Shown here piece by piece: positions 17,854 through 26,255 of a stretch of DNA of 38,351 nucleotides. Position 1 is the first letter of the stretch. Every line of letters begins with the position of its first letter. The notes under the pieces are model-generated. The model was not told the DNA's origin. It searched no databases and saw nothing but the letters and a program-made list of their open reading frames with translations. This DNA is from Actinomycetota bacterium (GTDB taxonomy: Bacteria > Actinomycetota > Actinomycetes > Actinomycetales > Microbacteriaceae): positions 1 through 38,351 of the forward strand of contig WLNS01000002.1 of the NCBI GenBank assembly GCA_009699665.1, read 5' to 3'. The position numbers and the translations under genes are program-made.

Positions 17854-18288
17854 GTGGACGAAGACCAGCCGATCTTTACCATTTCGATGGCGGCCGAACT
17901 TGCTGCCATGCACCCCCAAACGCTGCGCCAGTATGACCGTCTCGGCCTCGTTCAACCCACGCGAACGGCGGGGCAGTCGCGCCGATACTCCATGCGCGAC
18001 GTTGTGCAATTGCGCGAGGTCGCTGGGCTCAGCGCCGAGGGGGTGAGCCTCGAGGGCATCCGCCGCGTGTTGGAACTAGAAAATGATGTCGCATCGCTTC
18101 GCGCCCGCGTGCGTCAACTCGAGACGGCTCTGGCCGACTCACTGCTCGCTCAGCCCGGTCGACGGGTCTTTGCAGCCGGTTCGGCGGGCGAGGTGCAGAC
18201 CCTGCGCACGGGCCAGCGCGTGCGACGCGCCACCGAGGTGGTGCGCTGGAATCCCCTGCGCCGCATCGAAGAGGGAGGCTCACGATGA
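17854..18288 (+). CDS. hspR: Heat-shock repressor HspR (MerR family)
   Basis: A 144-residue MerR-type repressor of the chaperone operon that binds HAIR sites with DnaK as co-repressor. The winged helix-turn-helix is at about 7-78: [39 protein letters not shown], then the MerR helix [13 protein letters not shown] and a coiled coil ([17 protein letters not shown]). GTG 17854 follows GGGGAGAG. Its TGA overlaps the clpB ATG by 4 bp. The two HAIR sites before dnaK are its expected targets, closing a feedback loop. Confidence 0.94.
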   Translation: MDEDQPIFTISMAAELAAMHPQTLRQYDRLGLVQPTRTAGQSRRYSMRDVVQLREVAGLSAEGVSLEGIRRVLELENDVASLRARVRQLETALADSLLAQPGRRVFAAGSAGEVQTLRTGQRVRRATEVVRWNPLRRIEEGGSR

Positions 18289-20432
18289 ACCCGCAATCCC
18301 CGCAAGAAGAGCCGAAAAGTGCTCTCGAACAGTTTGGGATAAACCTCACCGAGCGAGCCCGAAACGGCAAGCTCGATCCCGTGATCGGCCGTGACGCCGA
18401 AATCAGACGGGTGAGCCAAGTGCTGACCAGACGAACGAAGAACAACCCCGTGCTGATTGGTGAACCCGGCGTGGGTAAGACTGCCGTGGTCGAGGGCCTG
18501 GCCCAGCGCATTGTCGCGGGAGACGTGGCCGAGAGCCTCAAGGACAAGCAGCTCGTCGCTCTGGACATTGGTGCCCTGATTGCTGGCGCAAAATTTCGGG
18601 GCGAGTTTGAGGAACGCCTCAAGGCAGTGCTCGCGGAAATCGACGCCTCCGACGGGCAGATCATCACGTTTATTGACGAGTTGCACACGTTGATGGGCGC
18701 CGGCGGCGGAGAGGGCTCGGTGGCAGCAGCCAACATGCTCAAACCCATGCTGGCCCGCGGCGAGCTGCGGCTGATCGGGGCGACCACGCTCGACGAGTAC
18801 CGCCAGTTCATTGAGAAGGATGGGGCGCTCGAGCGTCGCTTTCAGCAGGTCTTCGTGGGCGAGCCGAGCGTCGAAGACACGATTGCTATTTTGCGCGGAC
18901 TCAAGGAGCGTTATGAGGCGCACCACAAGGTGGCCATCGCCGATAATGCCCTCGTGGCCGCGGCGTCGCTGAGCAACCGATACATCACCTCACGTCAGCT
19001 GCCCGATAAGGCCATCGACCTGATCGATGAGGCGGCGAGCCGACTTCGCATGGAGATCGATTCGGCACCGGTAGAGATCGACGAGCTTCGCCGAGGCGTT
19101 GATCGGCTCAAGCTCGAAGAGTTGGCGCTCAAGAAAGAAAAAGACGACGCCTCCAAGCAGCGATTGGTCAAACTGCGAGAAGACTTGGCTGAGCGCGAAA
19201 GCAAGCTCGGTGAGCTCGATGCCCGCTGGCAGACCGAGCGCGCCGCACTCAACCGTGTGGGCGACCTCAAGGGACGCCTCGATGCAGCGCGCATCCAGGC
19301 CGATCGGGCGCAGCGCGAGGGCAACCTCGAGGCAGCATCGCGACTGCTGTACGGCGAAATTCCCGAACTCGAGAGCGAAGTAGCGGCAGCCGAGAAGGCC
19401 GAGTCGGACACGCCCCTGATGGTGAGCGACCAGGTCACGGCAGCCGAGATTGCTTCGGTTATCGCCGCGTGGACCGGCATCCCGGTCGACCGTCTGACAC
19501 AGGGCGAGACAGAGAAATTGCTGAACCTTGAAGCGGAGATCGGCAAGCGCCTGATTGGCCAGAAGAAGGCCGTGCGGGCAGTCGCCGAGTCGGTGCGCCG
19601 TTCGCGCGCGGGCATCAGCGATCCTGATCGTCCTACCGGGTCATTCCTATTCCTGGGTCCGACGGGCGTGGGCAAGACCGAGTTGGCCAAGGCGCTTGCC
19701 GAGGTTCTCTTTGACGACGAAAAAGCCATGATTCGCATCGACATGAGCGAGTACGGCGAGAAGTTTGCCGTTTCGCGCCTGGTGGGTGCGCCTCCCGGAT
19801 ACGTGGGATATGAGCAGGGCGGACAGCTGACCGAGGCAGTGCGACGGAGACCCTATTCTGTGGTCTTGTTCGATGAGGTCGAGAAGGCCCATCCCGAGGT
19901 GTTCGACCTTCTGCTTCAAGTGCTCGACGACGGTCGCCTCACCGACGGACAGGGACGCACGGTCGATTTTCGCAACGTCATCATGATCCTCACCTCGAAT
20001 CTGGGCAGCCAGTATCTCGTAGATCCGGAACTGTCCGAGGACGACAAAGAGCAAGCAGTGCAGAGTCTTGTGCGCCAGGCCTTCAAACCGGAGTTTGTCA
20101 ATCGTCTTGATGACATCGTCGTGTTTCAGGCGCTGAGCCAAACCGATCTGGGGTCGATCGTCGAGCTCTACATTGATCGCATGCAGACCCGGCTTGCGGA
20201 TCGCCGTCTTGACCTTGCCGTCACTCCGTCGGCCCGCACGTGGTTGGCCGAGCGAGGCTATGACCCGATCTATGGGGCCCGTCCGCTGCGGCGACTCATG
20301 CAACATGAGATCGACGATAAGTTGGCGACTGCCCTGCTGGCCGGAACCGTTCGTGATGGCGATATGGTCACGGTCGACCTCGCCGAGGACGGCCTTACTC
20401 TCGTATCGAACGGCCCGACGCCGACGCCATGA
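18285..20432 (+). CDS. clpB: ClpB-type disaggregase lacking the N-terminal domain
   Basis: A 715-residue Hsp100 ATPase that works with DnaK to extract proteins from aggregates. AAA+ module 1 starts almost at once (residue 35, [10 protein letters not shown]), with Walker A GEPGVGKT (59-66), pore loop KFRG and Walker [10 protein letters not shown]. The ClpB-specific coiled-coil M domain is at about 265-372. Module 2 has GPTGVGKT (458-465), pore loop GYVGYEQGG and VLFDEVEKA. Full-length ClpB is about 850-870 residues; the roughly 145-residue Clp_N double repeat is missing here, resembling the short ClpB form made by internal initiation in E. coli. The M domain excludes ClpA and, by length, ClpC. 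Its 3' end overlaps the convergent methyltransferase gene by 38 bp. Confidence 0.93.
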   Translation: MNPQSPQEEPKSALEQFGINLTERARNGKLDPVIGRDAEIRRVSQVLTRRTKNNPVLIGEPGVGKTAVVEGLAQRIVAGDVAESLKDKQLVALDIGALIAGAKFRGEFEERLKAVLAEIDASDGQIITFIDELHTLMGAGGGEGSVAAANMLKPMLARGELRLIGATTLDEYRQFIEKDGALERRFQQVFVGEPSVEDTIAILRGLKERYEAHHKVAIADNALVAAASLSNRYITSRQLPDKAIDLIDEAASRLRMEIDSAPVEIDELRRGVDRLKLEELALKKEKDDASKQRLVKLREDLAERESKLGELDARWQTERAALNRVGDLKGRLDAARIQADRAQREGNLEAASRLLYGEIPELESEVAAAEKAESDTPLMVSDQVTAAEIASVIAAWTGIPVDRLTQGETEKLLNLEAEIGKRLIGQKKAVRAVAESVRRSRAGISDPDRPTGSFLFLGPTGVGKTELAKALAEVLFDDEKAMIRIDMSEYGEKFAVSRLVGAPPGYVGYEQGGQLTEAVRRRPYSVVLFDEVEKAHPEVFDLLLQVLDDGRLTDGQGRTVDFRNVIMILTSNLGSQYLVDPELSEDDKEQAVQSLVRQAFKPEFVNRLDDIVVFQALSQTDLGSIVELYIDRMQTRLADRRLDLAVTPSARTWLAERGYDPIYGARPLRRLMQHEIDDKLATALLAGTVRDGDMVTVDLAEDGLTLVSNGPTPTP

Positions 20433-21024
20433 CAACCACGTCGATTGCCTTACGACTGACCCCGTTGTGAGAAACGTCGCGCGTGCGCAGGCCGATTTCT
20501 GACACGACCAGATTCGCCGCCGTAAAAGCGTTGGTCAATTCTTCTGTCGTGGGCAGAACGTCGGCATCCTGAGGTCCGCCGACGCCGTCCGTGAGGTTTT
20601 CGCGGGCGTGCCATACGCCAAACAGCGTGCCACCGGCAACGAGCTGGCGACCGGCATTGACAATAGCGGCAGCAAGCTCGGGGGCGGGAATCTGCAGGTA
20701 AGCAATGACCACGAGGTCTACCGGCGCGAGCAAGAAATCCTAATTCGAGTTTGCCTCAGCAACGTGGCCGTGAAAACGATTGCCGAGGCTGAGTTCTGCT
20801 GCACGTTCCAGAGACTTGCTCACCGCCACGCGGGAAAAGTCGAGGTTCTCGGCCACCCAGCCGCGCTGCGCAAACCAGAGAGCGTGTCGGCCCTCACCGC
20901 CAGCCACGTCGACCATACGGCCCGCCGGCAGAGCAGAGAGGTACTCCTCAACAAAAGTGTTCGGCTGCGGTGACCAGACCGACTCAACGGTGGCGTAACG
21001 GTCATCCCATTCGCGGGCATCCAT
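20395..21024 (-). pseudogene. Class I SAM methyltransferase interrupted by an in-frame TAG
   Basis: From ATG 21024 the frame gives residues typical of a small class I methyltransferase: WDDRYATVESVWSPQPN, then the SAM motif MVDVAGGEGRHALWFAQRGW and the following acidic-strand region VAENLDFSRVAV. It stops at TAG 20742-20740 after VAEANSN. The same frame then continues without shift: DFLLAPVDLVVIAYLQIP (motif IV), GGTLFGVWHARENL and [13 protein letters not shown], to TAA 20397-20395. Rejoined it is about 209 codons, the normal family size. One base change (for example TGG or CAG to TAG) explains it. It may be a recent pseudogene, a sequencing error, or stop readthrough. It is 15 bp downstream of the rhodanese lipoprotein gene on the same strand. 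Confidence 0.85.
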
Positions 21025-21039
21025 GATGGCGTTTGGCCG

Positions 21040-21429
21040 CTAGCCGGTGACGACGGTGAGGCCGGTGGTCTTCGCCGCCTCATCAACACTGCCGAGGTTT
21101 TGGACGTTGGTGAATCCCATGCTCGCCATCATGTCGAGGGCCTGGCCGGCGAGATTGCCCGAGCGGCAGTAGACCACGTAGTGAGCCGCCTTGTCGAGCA
21201 CGCCGATAGCCTGCATGAATTCCTCGCCCTGCCAGTTGATATTCACGGCACCCGCAAGATGGCCGGCGGCAAAGTTCTCCGGCGTGCCCACGTCGATAAC
21301 AATCGTGTCGGCGGTGAAGTCGATGGCGGCCATGGGCGCGTTACTTCCGGTTGGCGCACAGGCGCTGAGGCCAAATCCCGCCGCGCCGAGGGTTGCGGCG
21401 ATCGCCAACGCGGTGATGATTCGCTTCAT
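21040..21429 (-). CDS. Rhodanese-domain lipoprotein
   Basis: A 129-residue exported single-domain rhodanese (sulfurtransferase). The signal peptide MKRIITALAIAATLGAAGF ends in lipobox LSAC, so Cys24 would be lipidated and the domain anchored outside the cytoplasmic membrane. The rhodanese fold shows IVIDVGTPENFAAGHLAGAV and the active-site loop YCRSGN with catalytic Cys88. AGAGG lies about 10 bases before ATG 21429. It is divergently transcribed from a CsoR/CstR-like repressor across a shared 61-bp region full of TACCC/GGGTA repeats, so it is likely to be co-regulated with the right-hand sulfur genes. Confidence 0.92.
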   Translation of the reverse strand: MKRIITALAIAATLGAAGFGLSACAPTGSNAPMAAIDFTADTIVIDVGTPENFAAGHLAGAVNINWQGEEFMQAIGVLDKAAHYVVYCRSGNLAGQALDMMASMGFTNVQNLGSVDEAAKTTGLTVVTG

Positions 21430-21445
21430 TTAGGTTATCCTCTCG

Positions 21446-21476
21446 ATACCCCCTAGGGTATACTCAGTCTATACCC
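21446..21476. promoter_or_regulatory. Probable CsoR/CstR-family operator, two overlapping inverted repeats
   Basis: Three half-sites alternate. ATACCC (21446-21451) pairs with GGGTAT (21456-21461) across 4 bp, and GGGTATA (21456-21462) pairs perfectly with TATACCC (21470-21476) across 7 bp. TACCC/GGGTA arms are the known signature of CsoR/RcnR/CstR-type operators. TATACT at 21459-21464 is a near-consensus -10 for the rightward gene and lies inside the repeats, so binding would block transcription. The leftward rhodanese gene starts 17 bp away. Confidence 0.8.
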
Positions 21477-21490
21477 ACGAAAGGTGAATC

Positions 21491-21748
21491 ATGAGACTAC
21501 CTGCCGAAGAACTAAAAAAAGCTCGCAACCGGCTCGTTCGTGTGCAGGGTCAAATTGGCGGCCTCGTGCGCATGATCGACGAAGGTCGCGACTGCACTGA
21601 GATTCTCACTCAGCTGGCTGCCGCGAGCACGGCACTGGATCGCGCCGGGTTCAACATTATTGCCACCGGAATGAGTCACTGTGGTACCGGTCCCGAGGGC
21701 GACATGAATCGCGATGCTCTCGAAAAAGCCTTCATGTCGATGGCGTAG
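21491..21748 (+). CDS. CsoR/RcnR-superfamily repressor, probably CstR-like (persulfide sensor)
   Basis: An 85-residue all-helical DUF156 repressor. The family core is visible: KARNRLVRVQGQIGGLVRMI, Cys35 in GRDCTEILTQLAA, and Cys64 in GMSHCGTG. Copper-sensing CsoR proteins use Cys-His-Cys, with the His four residues before the second Cys; here that position is Gly60, leaving only the two cysteines (His63 is adjacent to Cys64). A two-Cys pattern with linked rhodanese and CoA-disulfide-reductase genes suits a persulfide/sulfide sensor of the CstR kind better than a copper sensor. GAAAGG precedes ATG 21491. The upstream TACCC/GGGTA operator is presumably its own target. Copper sensing is not excluded. 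Confidence 0.85.
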   Translation: MRLPAEELKKARNRLVRVQGQIGGLVRMIDEGRDCTEILTQLAAASTALDRAGFNIIATGMSHCGTGPEGDMNRDALEKAFMSMA

Positions 21749-21790
21749 CGAGCCAGACACATCCGACGCAAAAAAGGAGAGGTGAAAACC

Positions 21791-23449
21791 GTGAAGACAA
21801 TCATTATCGGTGGGGTGGCCGGCGGCATGTCGGCAGCGACGCGTCTGCGCCGACTCGACGAGCACGCCGACATTACGGTCTACGAACAGGGCCCCCACGT
21901 GTCGTTTGCGAACTGCGGCCTGCCTTATTTCATTGGCGACGTTATTGCGCAAGAACAGAGCCTGCTCGTGCAAACCCCCGACGCGCTGTTGCGTCGATTT
22001 CGACTCTCGGTCAAGGTCAACACTCGTGTGGTGCAGATCGACCTGGCATCGCGCACCATCACCGCACGTGATGTACTCACCGGAGAAGAACTCAGCGATA
22101 CCTATGACGCGCTCATTCTCTCGCCGGGTGCCCATCCCCGCGTGCTCGACATTCCGGGGGCTGAGCGCGCCTTCTCGCTTCGCGATGTGCCTGACGCGGT
22201 TCGCATTAAAAGCGCGATCGACGAAAAACAAGCCACGACGGCGGTTATTCTCGGCGGCGGATTTATCGGCGTTGAAATGGCAGAGAACCTGCGGCACCGC
22301 GGGCTGCACGTCACGATTGTGCAGTCGGGTCACACAATTTTGCCGCAGTTCGATCCCGAAATGATTGAGCCTTTTCACGCGTCGCTGCGCGCCAATGGCG
22401 TGAATATTATTCTGGGCCGAACCGCGACCGAGATTACCCACGATGAGGTTGTGCTCACCGACGGCAATCGCCTCCCGGCCGACCTCGTGATTTCGTCTAT
22501 CGGGGTGGTGGCTGATGTCGTGCTGGCCGAAGAAGCCGGATTGCGGTTATCTCCCGCGGGCGGCATCTGGGTCGATGAGAATCATCGCACCAGCGACCCC
22601 GCTATTTACGCTGTTGGTGACGCTGCGGCCAAACACAGTGACCTCACTGGCCAGGATCAGATGGTGTGGCTGGCAAACCTCGCCAACCGACATGGTCGTG
22701 CAGTTGCCGATGTCATTGCGGGAAAGCCCAGCCCGGAACACGCCAGTCAGGGAACGGGCATTATTGGAGCCTTTGGAATGGTCGTCGCCGTGACGGGCCT
22801 GACCGAAAAGGCCGCCCTCGGTGCGGGAATACCGATTCTGGTGGCTCACGCGCATCCGAGCTCTCACGCGGGCTACTACCCGGGCGCGGCGACCCTGGCT
22901 CTCAAAATTGTTTTCGCGCCCGACACGGGCCGCATTCTCGGGGCCCAAGCAATGGGAACCGATGGAGCAGATAAGCGCATCGACGTCTTGGCCACCGCAA
23001 TCTATGCCGGGCTCACCGTTGATGACCTGATGAACCTCGAGTTGGCCTACGCCCCCCAGTTTGGATCGGCCAAAGACGCCGTCAACCAGCTCGGCTATGT
23101 CGCAAATAATGTGTGGCATAAGCGAACACCGAGTGTGCAATGGCATGAACTCGACGCGCGCCTTGCCGAAGGCGCGACCCTGATTGACGTGCGAACGTCG
23201 GCTGAAAACGAAGCGGGCGATATTCCGGGCGCAATTCTGATACCGGTGGATGAACTGCGATCGCGCCTCGACGAGATTCCTGACGGCGAGGTCATTGTGC
23301 ACTGTCGGGTGGGCCAGCGCGGACATACCGCCGCCCAGGTGCTGCTGCAGAACGGCAAGAATGCCCATAACCTTGACGGAGGTTGGCTTACCTGGCGCGC
23401 TGGCATGGACGCTCGCGGGCGCGCACAATCGATGCTCACTCAGCAATAA
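21791..23449 (+). CDS. CoA-disulfide reductase/persulfide reductase with C-terminal rhodanese
   Basis: A 552-residue fusion. The FAD/NAD(P)H pyridine-nucleotide-disulfide reductase part begins KTIIIGGVAGGMSAATRLRR and has the single active cysteine Cys42 in SFANCGLPYFIGD, the CoADR/Npsr motif. The NAD site is AVILGGGFIGVEMAENLRHR and the second FAD motif is IYAVGDAA. After a dimerisation domain, a rhodanese domain (about 455-545) carries LIDVRTSAENEAGDIPGA and the loop HCRVGQRG with catalytic Cys505. Such CoADR-RHD proteins reduce CoA- or low-molecular-weight persulfides and polysulfide. GTG 21791 gives the canonical N-terminus with AGAGG 8 bases upstream; GTG 21782 is an alternative. It is part of the sulfur-responsive operon. 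Confidence 0.93.
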   Translation: MKTIIIGGVAGGMSAATRLRRLDEHADITVYEQGPHVSFANCGLPYFIGDVIAQEQSLLVQTPDALLRRFRLSVKVNTRVVQIDLASRTITARDVLTGEELSDTYDALILSPGAHPRVLDIPGAERAFSLRDVPDAVRIKSAIDEKQATTAVILGGGFIGVEMAENLRHRGLHVTIVQSGHTILPQFDPEMIEPFHASLRANGVNIILGRTATEITHDEVVLTDGNRLPADLVISSIGVVADVVLAEEAGLRLSPAGGIWVDENHRTSDPAIYAVGDAAAKHSDLTGQDQMVWLANLANRHGRAVADVIAGKPSPEHASQGTGIIGAFGMVVAVTGLTEKAALGAGIPILVAHAHPSSHAGYYPGAATLALKIVFAPDTGRILGAQAMGTDGADKRIDVLATAIYAGLTVDDLMNLELAYAPQFGSAKDAVNQLGYVANNVWHKRTPSVQWHELDARLAEGATLIDVRTSAENEAGDIPGAILIPVDELRSRLDEIPDGEVIVHCRVGQRGHTAAQVLLQNGKNAHNLDGGWLTWRAGMDARGRAQSMLTQQ

Positions 23450-23494
23450 CCGACCACGAAACCCGGCGAACAAACCCAACGAAAGGAAAACTAC

Positions 23495-23614
23495 ATGTGC
23501 AAGCGCGTTGAATGTGACAAGTGTGGCAAGCCCACCTGGGAAGGCTGCGGAGAGCACATCGAAGAGGCACTCGAGGGCGTTGCCCCCGCAGACCGCTGCC
23601 AGTGCGAGAAGTAA
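23495..23614 (+). CDS. 39-residue cysteine-rich small protein
   Basis: ATG 23495 is preceded by GAAAGGAAAA (23481-23490) and reads 39 codons to TAA 23612-23614. The protein has six cysteines: Cys2, a C-D-K-C pair (7 and 10), Cys18 in GCGEH with His21, and a C-Q-C pair (35 and 37). The pattern suggests a small zinc- or iron-binding ribbon. It resembles short hypothetical proteins that I recall beginning MCKRV-C-CGKPTW in other actinobacteria. It is last in the operon with the CsoR-like repressor and the CoADR-rhodanese gene (45 bp gap), so a role in sulfane-sulfur or metal handling is inferred. The function is not established. Confidence 0.8.
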   Translation: MCKRVECDKCGKPTWEGCGEHIEEALEGVAPADRCQCEK

Positions 23615-23628
23615 TCTGACGCCGCGAC

Positions 23629-25137
23629 CTACTTCGGAAGTGTCAGGATTCCATCCAGGCGTCGAGCAACGCTTGAATCTGCGTCGCGGAGTTCTTCGGG
23701 AAGAATGAAATCAGGAGCGTCTTGCCAAGCGAGAGGCCGAAGGAATCGGCGCATTGCTGTGATGCCCACAGACGTGTGAATTGTGTTTGTAGACGGCCAC
23801 GGTCCACCGTGGTGTTGCGCCCAACTAACCCGCACTCCCGTGGGGAAGCCATTGAAGACCAGTCGCCCGGCCCGCGGTTTCACTACATTGACGAGCTCAC
23901 GGACGAAGTCTGCGTCGTCGGTCTGATAATGAATCGACGCTGTCAATGACGAGGGAATGTTCTCAAGTGCCGCAAACAAGTCGCTATTTCCCTCGTAACG
24001 CACCGCCATTATTAGTGGCCCGAATGCCTCCTCGGCGTGACCGGGCGTGAGGTCAGAGGCCGCCACGCTAAGAATGGTTGGTGAGACAAAGAATCCCTCG
24101 GCGCCTGGCGCTTGGCCCTCAGCGACGACAGAGACGCCTGATTCGGTTGACATGCGCAGTCTGGCACCCGCGTAGGAGTCATGCACCCGTTCGTTCAAGA
24201 GGACGGCGGCGTCTGCCTCGACGAACTTCGCAGCAAGATCAGTCAAAAATGCATCGCCCAACTCGCCTGTGGGAATGAATGCGAACCCGGGCTTCGTACA
24301 CAGCTGTCCGGAAGAAGCTATGACGGACGTGGCAAGCCCCGTAGCAATCTCGTCGGATCGGGCTAAGAGCGCGGCTGAGGTTATAACGAGCGGATTCATA
24401 CTGGAGAGCTCGCCATAAAACGGGATGGGCTCATCCCGCATGTCGATGATGGCTTGAAGGCGCTTACCCGTGTCTAGTGAACCAGTAAAACCAACGGCGC
24501 TAATGGCGGGTTCCGCAACCAGGGCAGCACCGGCTTTTTGCCCATAAACGATGCCTATTGTTCCGTCAGGTGCGCCAAACTCGCGGCAGGCCCGTTCCAT
24601 AGTTGCGAAAACTGCTGCGCATGTCAGTGGGTGCGCACTATGGGCCTTGGCGACGACGGCATTTCCGGCCGCGAGAGCAGAGGCCGTGTCTCCACCCGGA
24701 ACGCTGAATGCAAAGGGGAAGTTACTCGAGCCAAACACCGCGACCGCGCCCAGAGGAACAAGGAGCCGTCGCACGTCTGGACCGGGCCCGAGGGGAGTTG
24801 TTCCGGCGTGATCGATGGCAACCTCAAGAAAGCTTCCTTCACGGACGGCTTCTGAAAACAACTGAAATTGGAAGACGGTCCTCGTCAACTCACCGTTCAG
24901 CCGGACATCTGTCAAACCCGTCTCGGCCATTGCCGTGGGGATGAGGACTTCACGGTCTGCTTCGAGTGCTGCGGCAATGGCGTCGAGTAGGTCGGCGCGA
25001 CGAAGGCGGCCAATTGCGGCCAGCTCCTTTGCCGCAGTCGCGGCACGGTGTGAAATAGCGGCGACTTCCGCGTCACTCGTGACCGCCAAATCTGTCGCCT
25101 CAGTTGCTCCGGTTCTCGGGTTTGTTGTCGTAATCAC
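23629..25137 (-). CDS. Aldehyde dehydrogenase, alpha-ketoglutarate-semialdehyde type
   Basis: A 502-residue NAD(P)-dependent aldehyde dehydrogenase. The nucleophile Cys280 lies in ASSGQLCTKPGF and the general base Glu243 in FYGELSSMNPL; both contexts are those of 2,5-dioxovalerate (alpha-ketoglutarate semialdehyde) dehydrogenases. VFGSSNFPFAFSVPGGDTAS forms the cofactor region. The enzyme would oxidise alpha-ketoglutarate semialdehyde to 2-oxoglutarate, the last step of non-phosphorylative pentose or sugar-acid routes. GTG 25137 follows AAAGAG. It is the last gene of the long minus-strand catabolic cluster, 53 bp after the LacI gene, and its end converges on the sulfur locus. The precise substrate is inferred from family and context. 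Confidence 0.88.
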   Translation of the reverse strand: MITTTNPRTGATEATDLAVTSDAEVAAISHRAATAAKELAAIGRLRRADLLDAIAAALEADREVLIPTAMAETGLTDVRLNGELTRTVFQFQLFSEAVREGSFLEVAIDHAGTTPLGPGPDVRRLLVPLGAVAVFGSSNFPFAFSVPGGDTASALAAGNAVVAKAHSAHPLTCAAVFATMERACREFGAPDGTIGIVYGQKAGAALVAEPAISAVGFTGSLDTGKRLQAIIDMRDEPIPFYGELSSMNPLVITSAALLARSDEIATGLATSVIASSGQLCTKPGFAFIPTGELGDAFLTDLAAKFVEADAAVLLNERVHDSYAGARLRMSTESGVSVVAEGQAPGAEGFFVSPTILSVAASDLTPGHAEEAFGPLIMAVRYEGNSDLFAALENIPSSLTASIHYQTDDADFVRELVNVVKPRAGRLVFNGFPTGVRVSWAQHHGGPWPSTNTIHTSVGITAMRRFLRPLAWQDAPDFILPEELRDADSSVARRLDGILTLPK

Positions 25138-25190
25138 AGTGAACTCTTTCTTCTTTGAGTGAAGGGGAATGCTGAGGAAGATCTCATGAA

Positions 25191-26255
25191 TTAGGCACTT
25201 TCGCGCGAAATAATGTCGAAGCCTAAATCGCGAACGACTCGGCCCGGAGTCTTTCGACGTGAGGCCATTGCCTTCAACAGAATCTCTGCGGCCGCCCTGC
25301 CAACGTCCTTGTTTGGTGTAAGTACGGTCGTGAGTGAGGGGGAGAGGTGTTTGGCAAGGTCAAAGTCGCCGAGACCGGTCACCCCAATCCGGCCGGGCAC
25401 GTCGATGCCACGTGACACAAATTCGAGGATGGCGCCCTCAGCAAACACGTCACTAGAACACACAAGAAGGTCAGTCTCAGGATGGCGCATCAAGACCTCA
25501 CGAGCCAGATAGCGGCCTGCTTCAATACTGATGCCGAGGTCCTCAGTGTTTACGAACCGGAGAGGCTCGCCCGGCAACTTGGTGGTCACGGCTTCTTGAA
25601 ATCCACGGAGACGTTCGTTAGCGCGCTCATCCACATCACGAAGCCAACCGGCGAAGGTTGGATGTTTGAATCCTTTGGTGATGCGCGATTCTGTAAGTAC
25701 TCGAATAGCCTGACTGTTTGAGAATCCGACGAGGGAGTCGATGGGTTTTCCCGACAGAGTGAGCGTCTCAATAATGGGAATGTTGGCCTTTGACAGCATT
25801 TGTCTGGCGAGTCGCGTGTGGCTCGTTCCCGTCAGCACCATTCCGTCTGGACGGCGACCGAGGAAGGCGCGAATCATCTCTTCTTCGGGCTCCGGATCGT
25901 ATCCGGTCGTACCGACGAACAGGTGGTATCCGTTGGGGGACAGCGTCTCGTCAAGCCCACTGAGGACGTCGGTAAAGATAGTGCCTACGAGGTTGGGGAC
26001 GAGCGCGCCTACCGTCATGCTGCGATTAGAAGCGAGATTACGGGCGGTCATGTTGGGAACGTAACCAGTGGACTGAACAGCTTTTTGAACGGTGACGAGC
26101 GTTTGCTCGCTCACCTGTTCAGGTGTCCGAAGTGCGCGAGAGACGGTTTGCGCAGACACACCCGCGAGTTCGGCAACTTCGGCAAGCGTTACCGACTGGG
26201 TCGACCGGCGGCTCGTCTTGCCAGCACTTTTTGGGCGAACAACCGGGTCACTCAT
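25191..26255 (-). CDS. LacI-family transcriptional regulator
   Basis: A 354-residue LacI/GalR repressor. After a basic N-terminal tail, the DNA-binding head reads VTLAEVAELAGVSAQTVSRA (helix-turn-helix) with the hinge GYVPNMTARNLASNRS, then a periplasmic-binding-like sugar domain (VGALVPNLVGTIFTDVLSGL to GVTGLGDFDLAKHLSPSLTT). I place the start at ATG 26255, which overlaps the FAH gene stop (ATGA) and begins MSDPVVRPKSAGK; a longer open frame upstream is FAH sequence in another frame. The gene lies inside the cluster it probably controls. The palindromes at 34665-34681 in the divergent promoter are the expected operators. The inducer would be a sugar, polyol or sugar acid. Confidence 0.92.
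   Translation of the reverse strand: MSDPVVRPKSAGKTSRRSTQSVTLAEVAELAGVSAQTVSRALRTPEQVSEQTLVTVQKAVQSTGYVPNMTARNLASNRSMTVGALVPNLVGTIFTDVLSGLDETLSPNGYHLFVGTTGYDPEPEEEMIRAFLGRRPDGMVLTGTSHTRLARQMLSKANIPIIETLTLSGKPIDSLVGFSNSQAIRVLTESRITKGFKHPTFAGWLRDVDERANERLRGFQEAVTTKLPGEPLRFVNTEDLGISIEAGRYLAREVLMRHPETDLLVCSSDVFAEGAILEFVSRGIDVPGRIGVTGLGDFDLAKHLSPSLTTVLTPNKDVGRAAAEILLKAMASRRKTPGRVVRDLGFDIISRESA

Noticed and set aside
22547-23557. 336-codon minus-strand open frame opposite the CoADR-rhodanese gene
   Set aside because: The plus-strand frame has intact FAD, NAD and rhodanese motifs; the antisense frame also runs across the small Cys-rich gene and has no motif.
23615-23646. Possible terminator after the small Cys-rich gene (CTGAC/GTCAG and ACTTC/GAAGT arms)
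   Set aside because: Stems are only 5 bp, without a T-run, and partly inside the convergent dehydrogenase gene; too weak to call.
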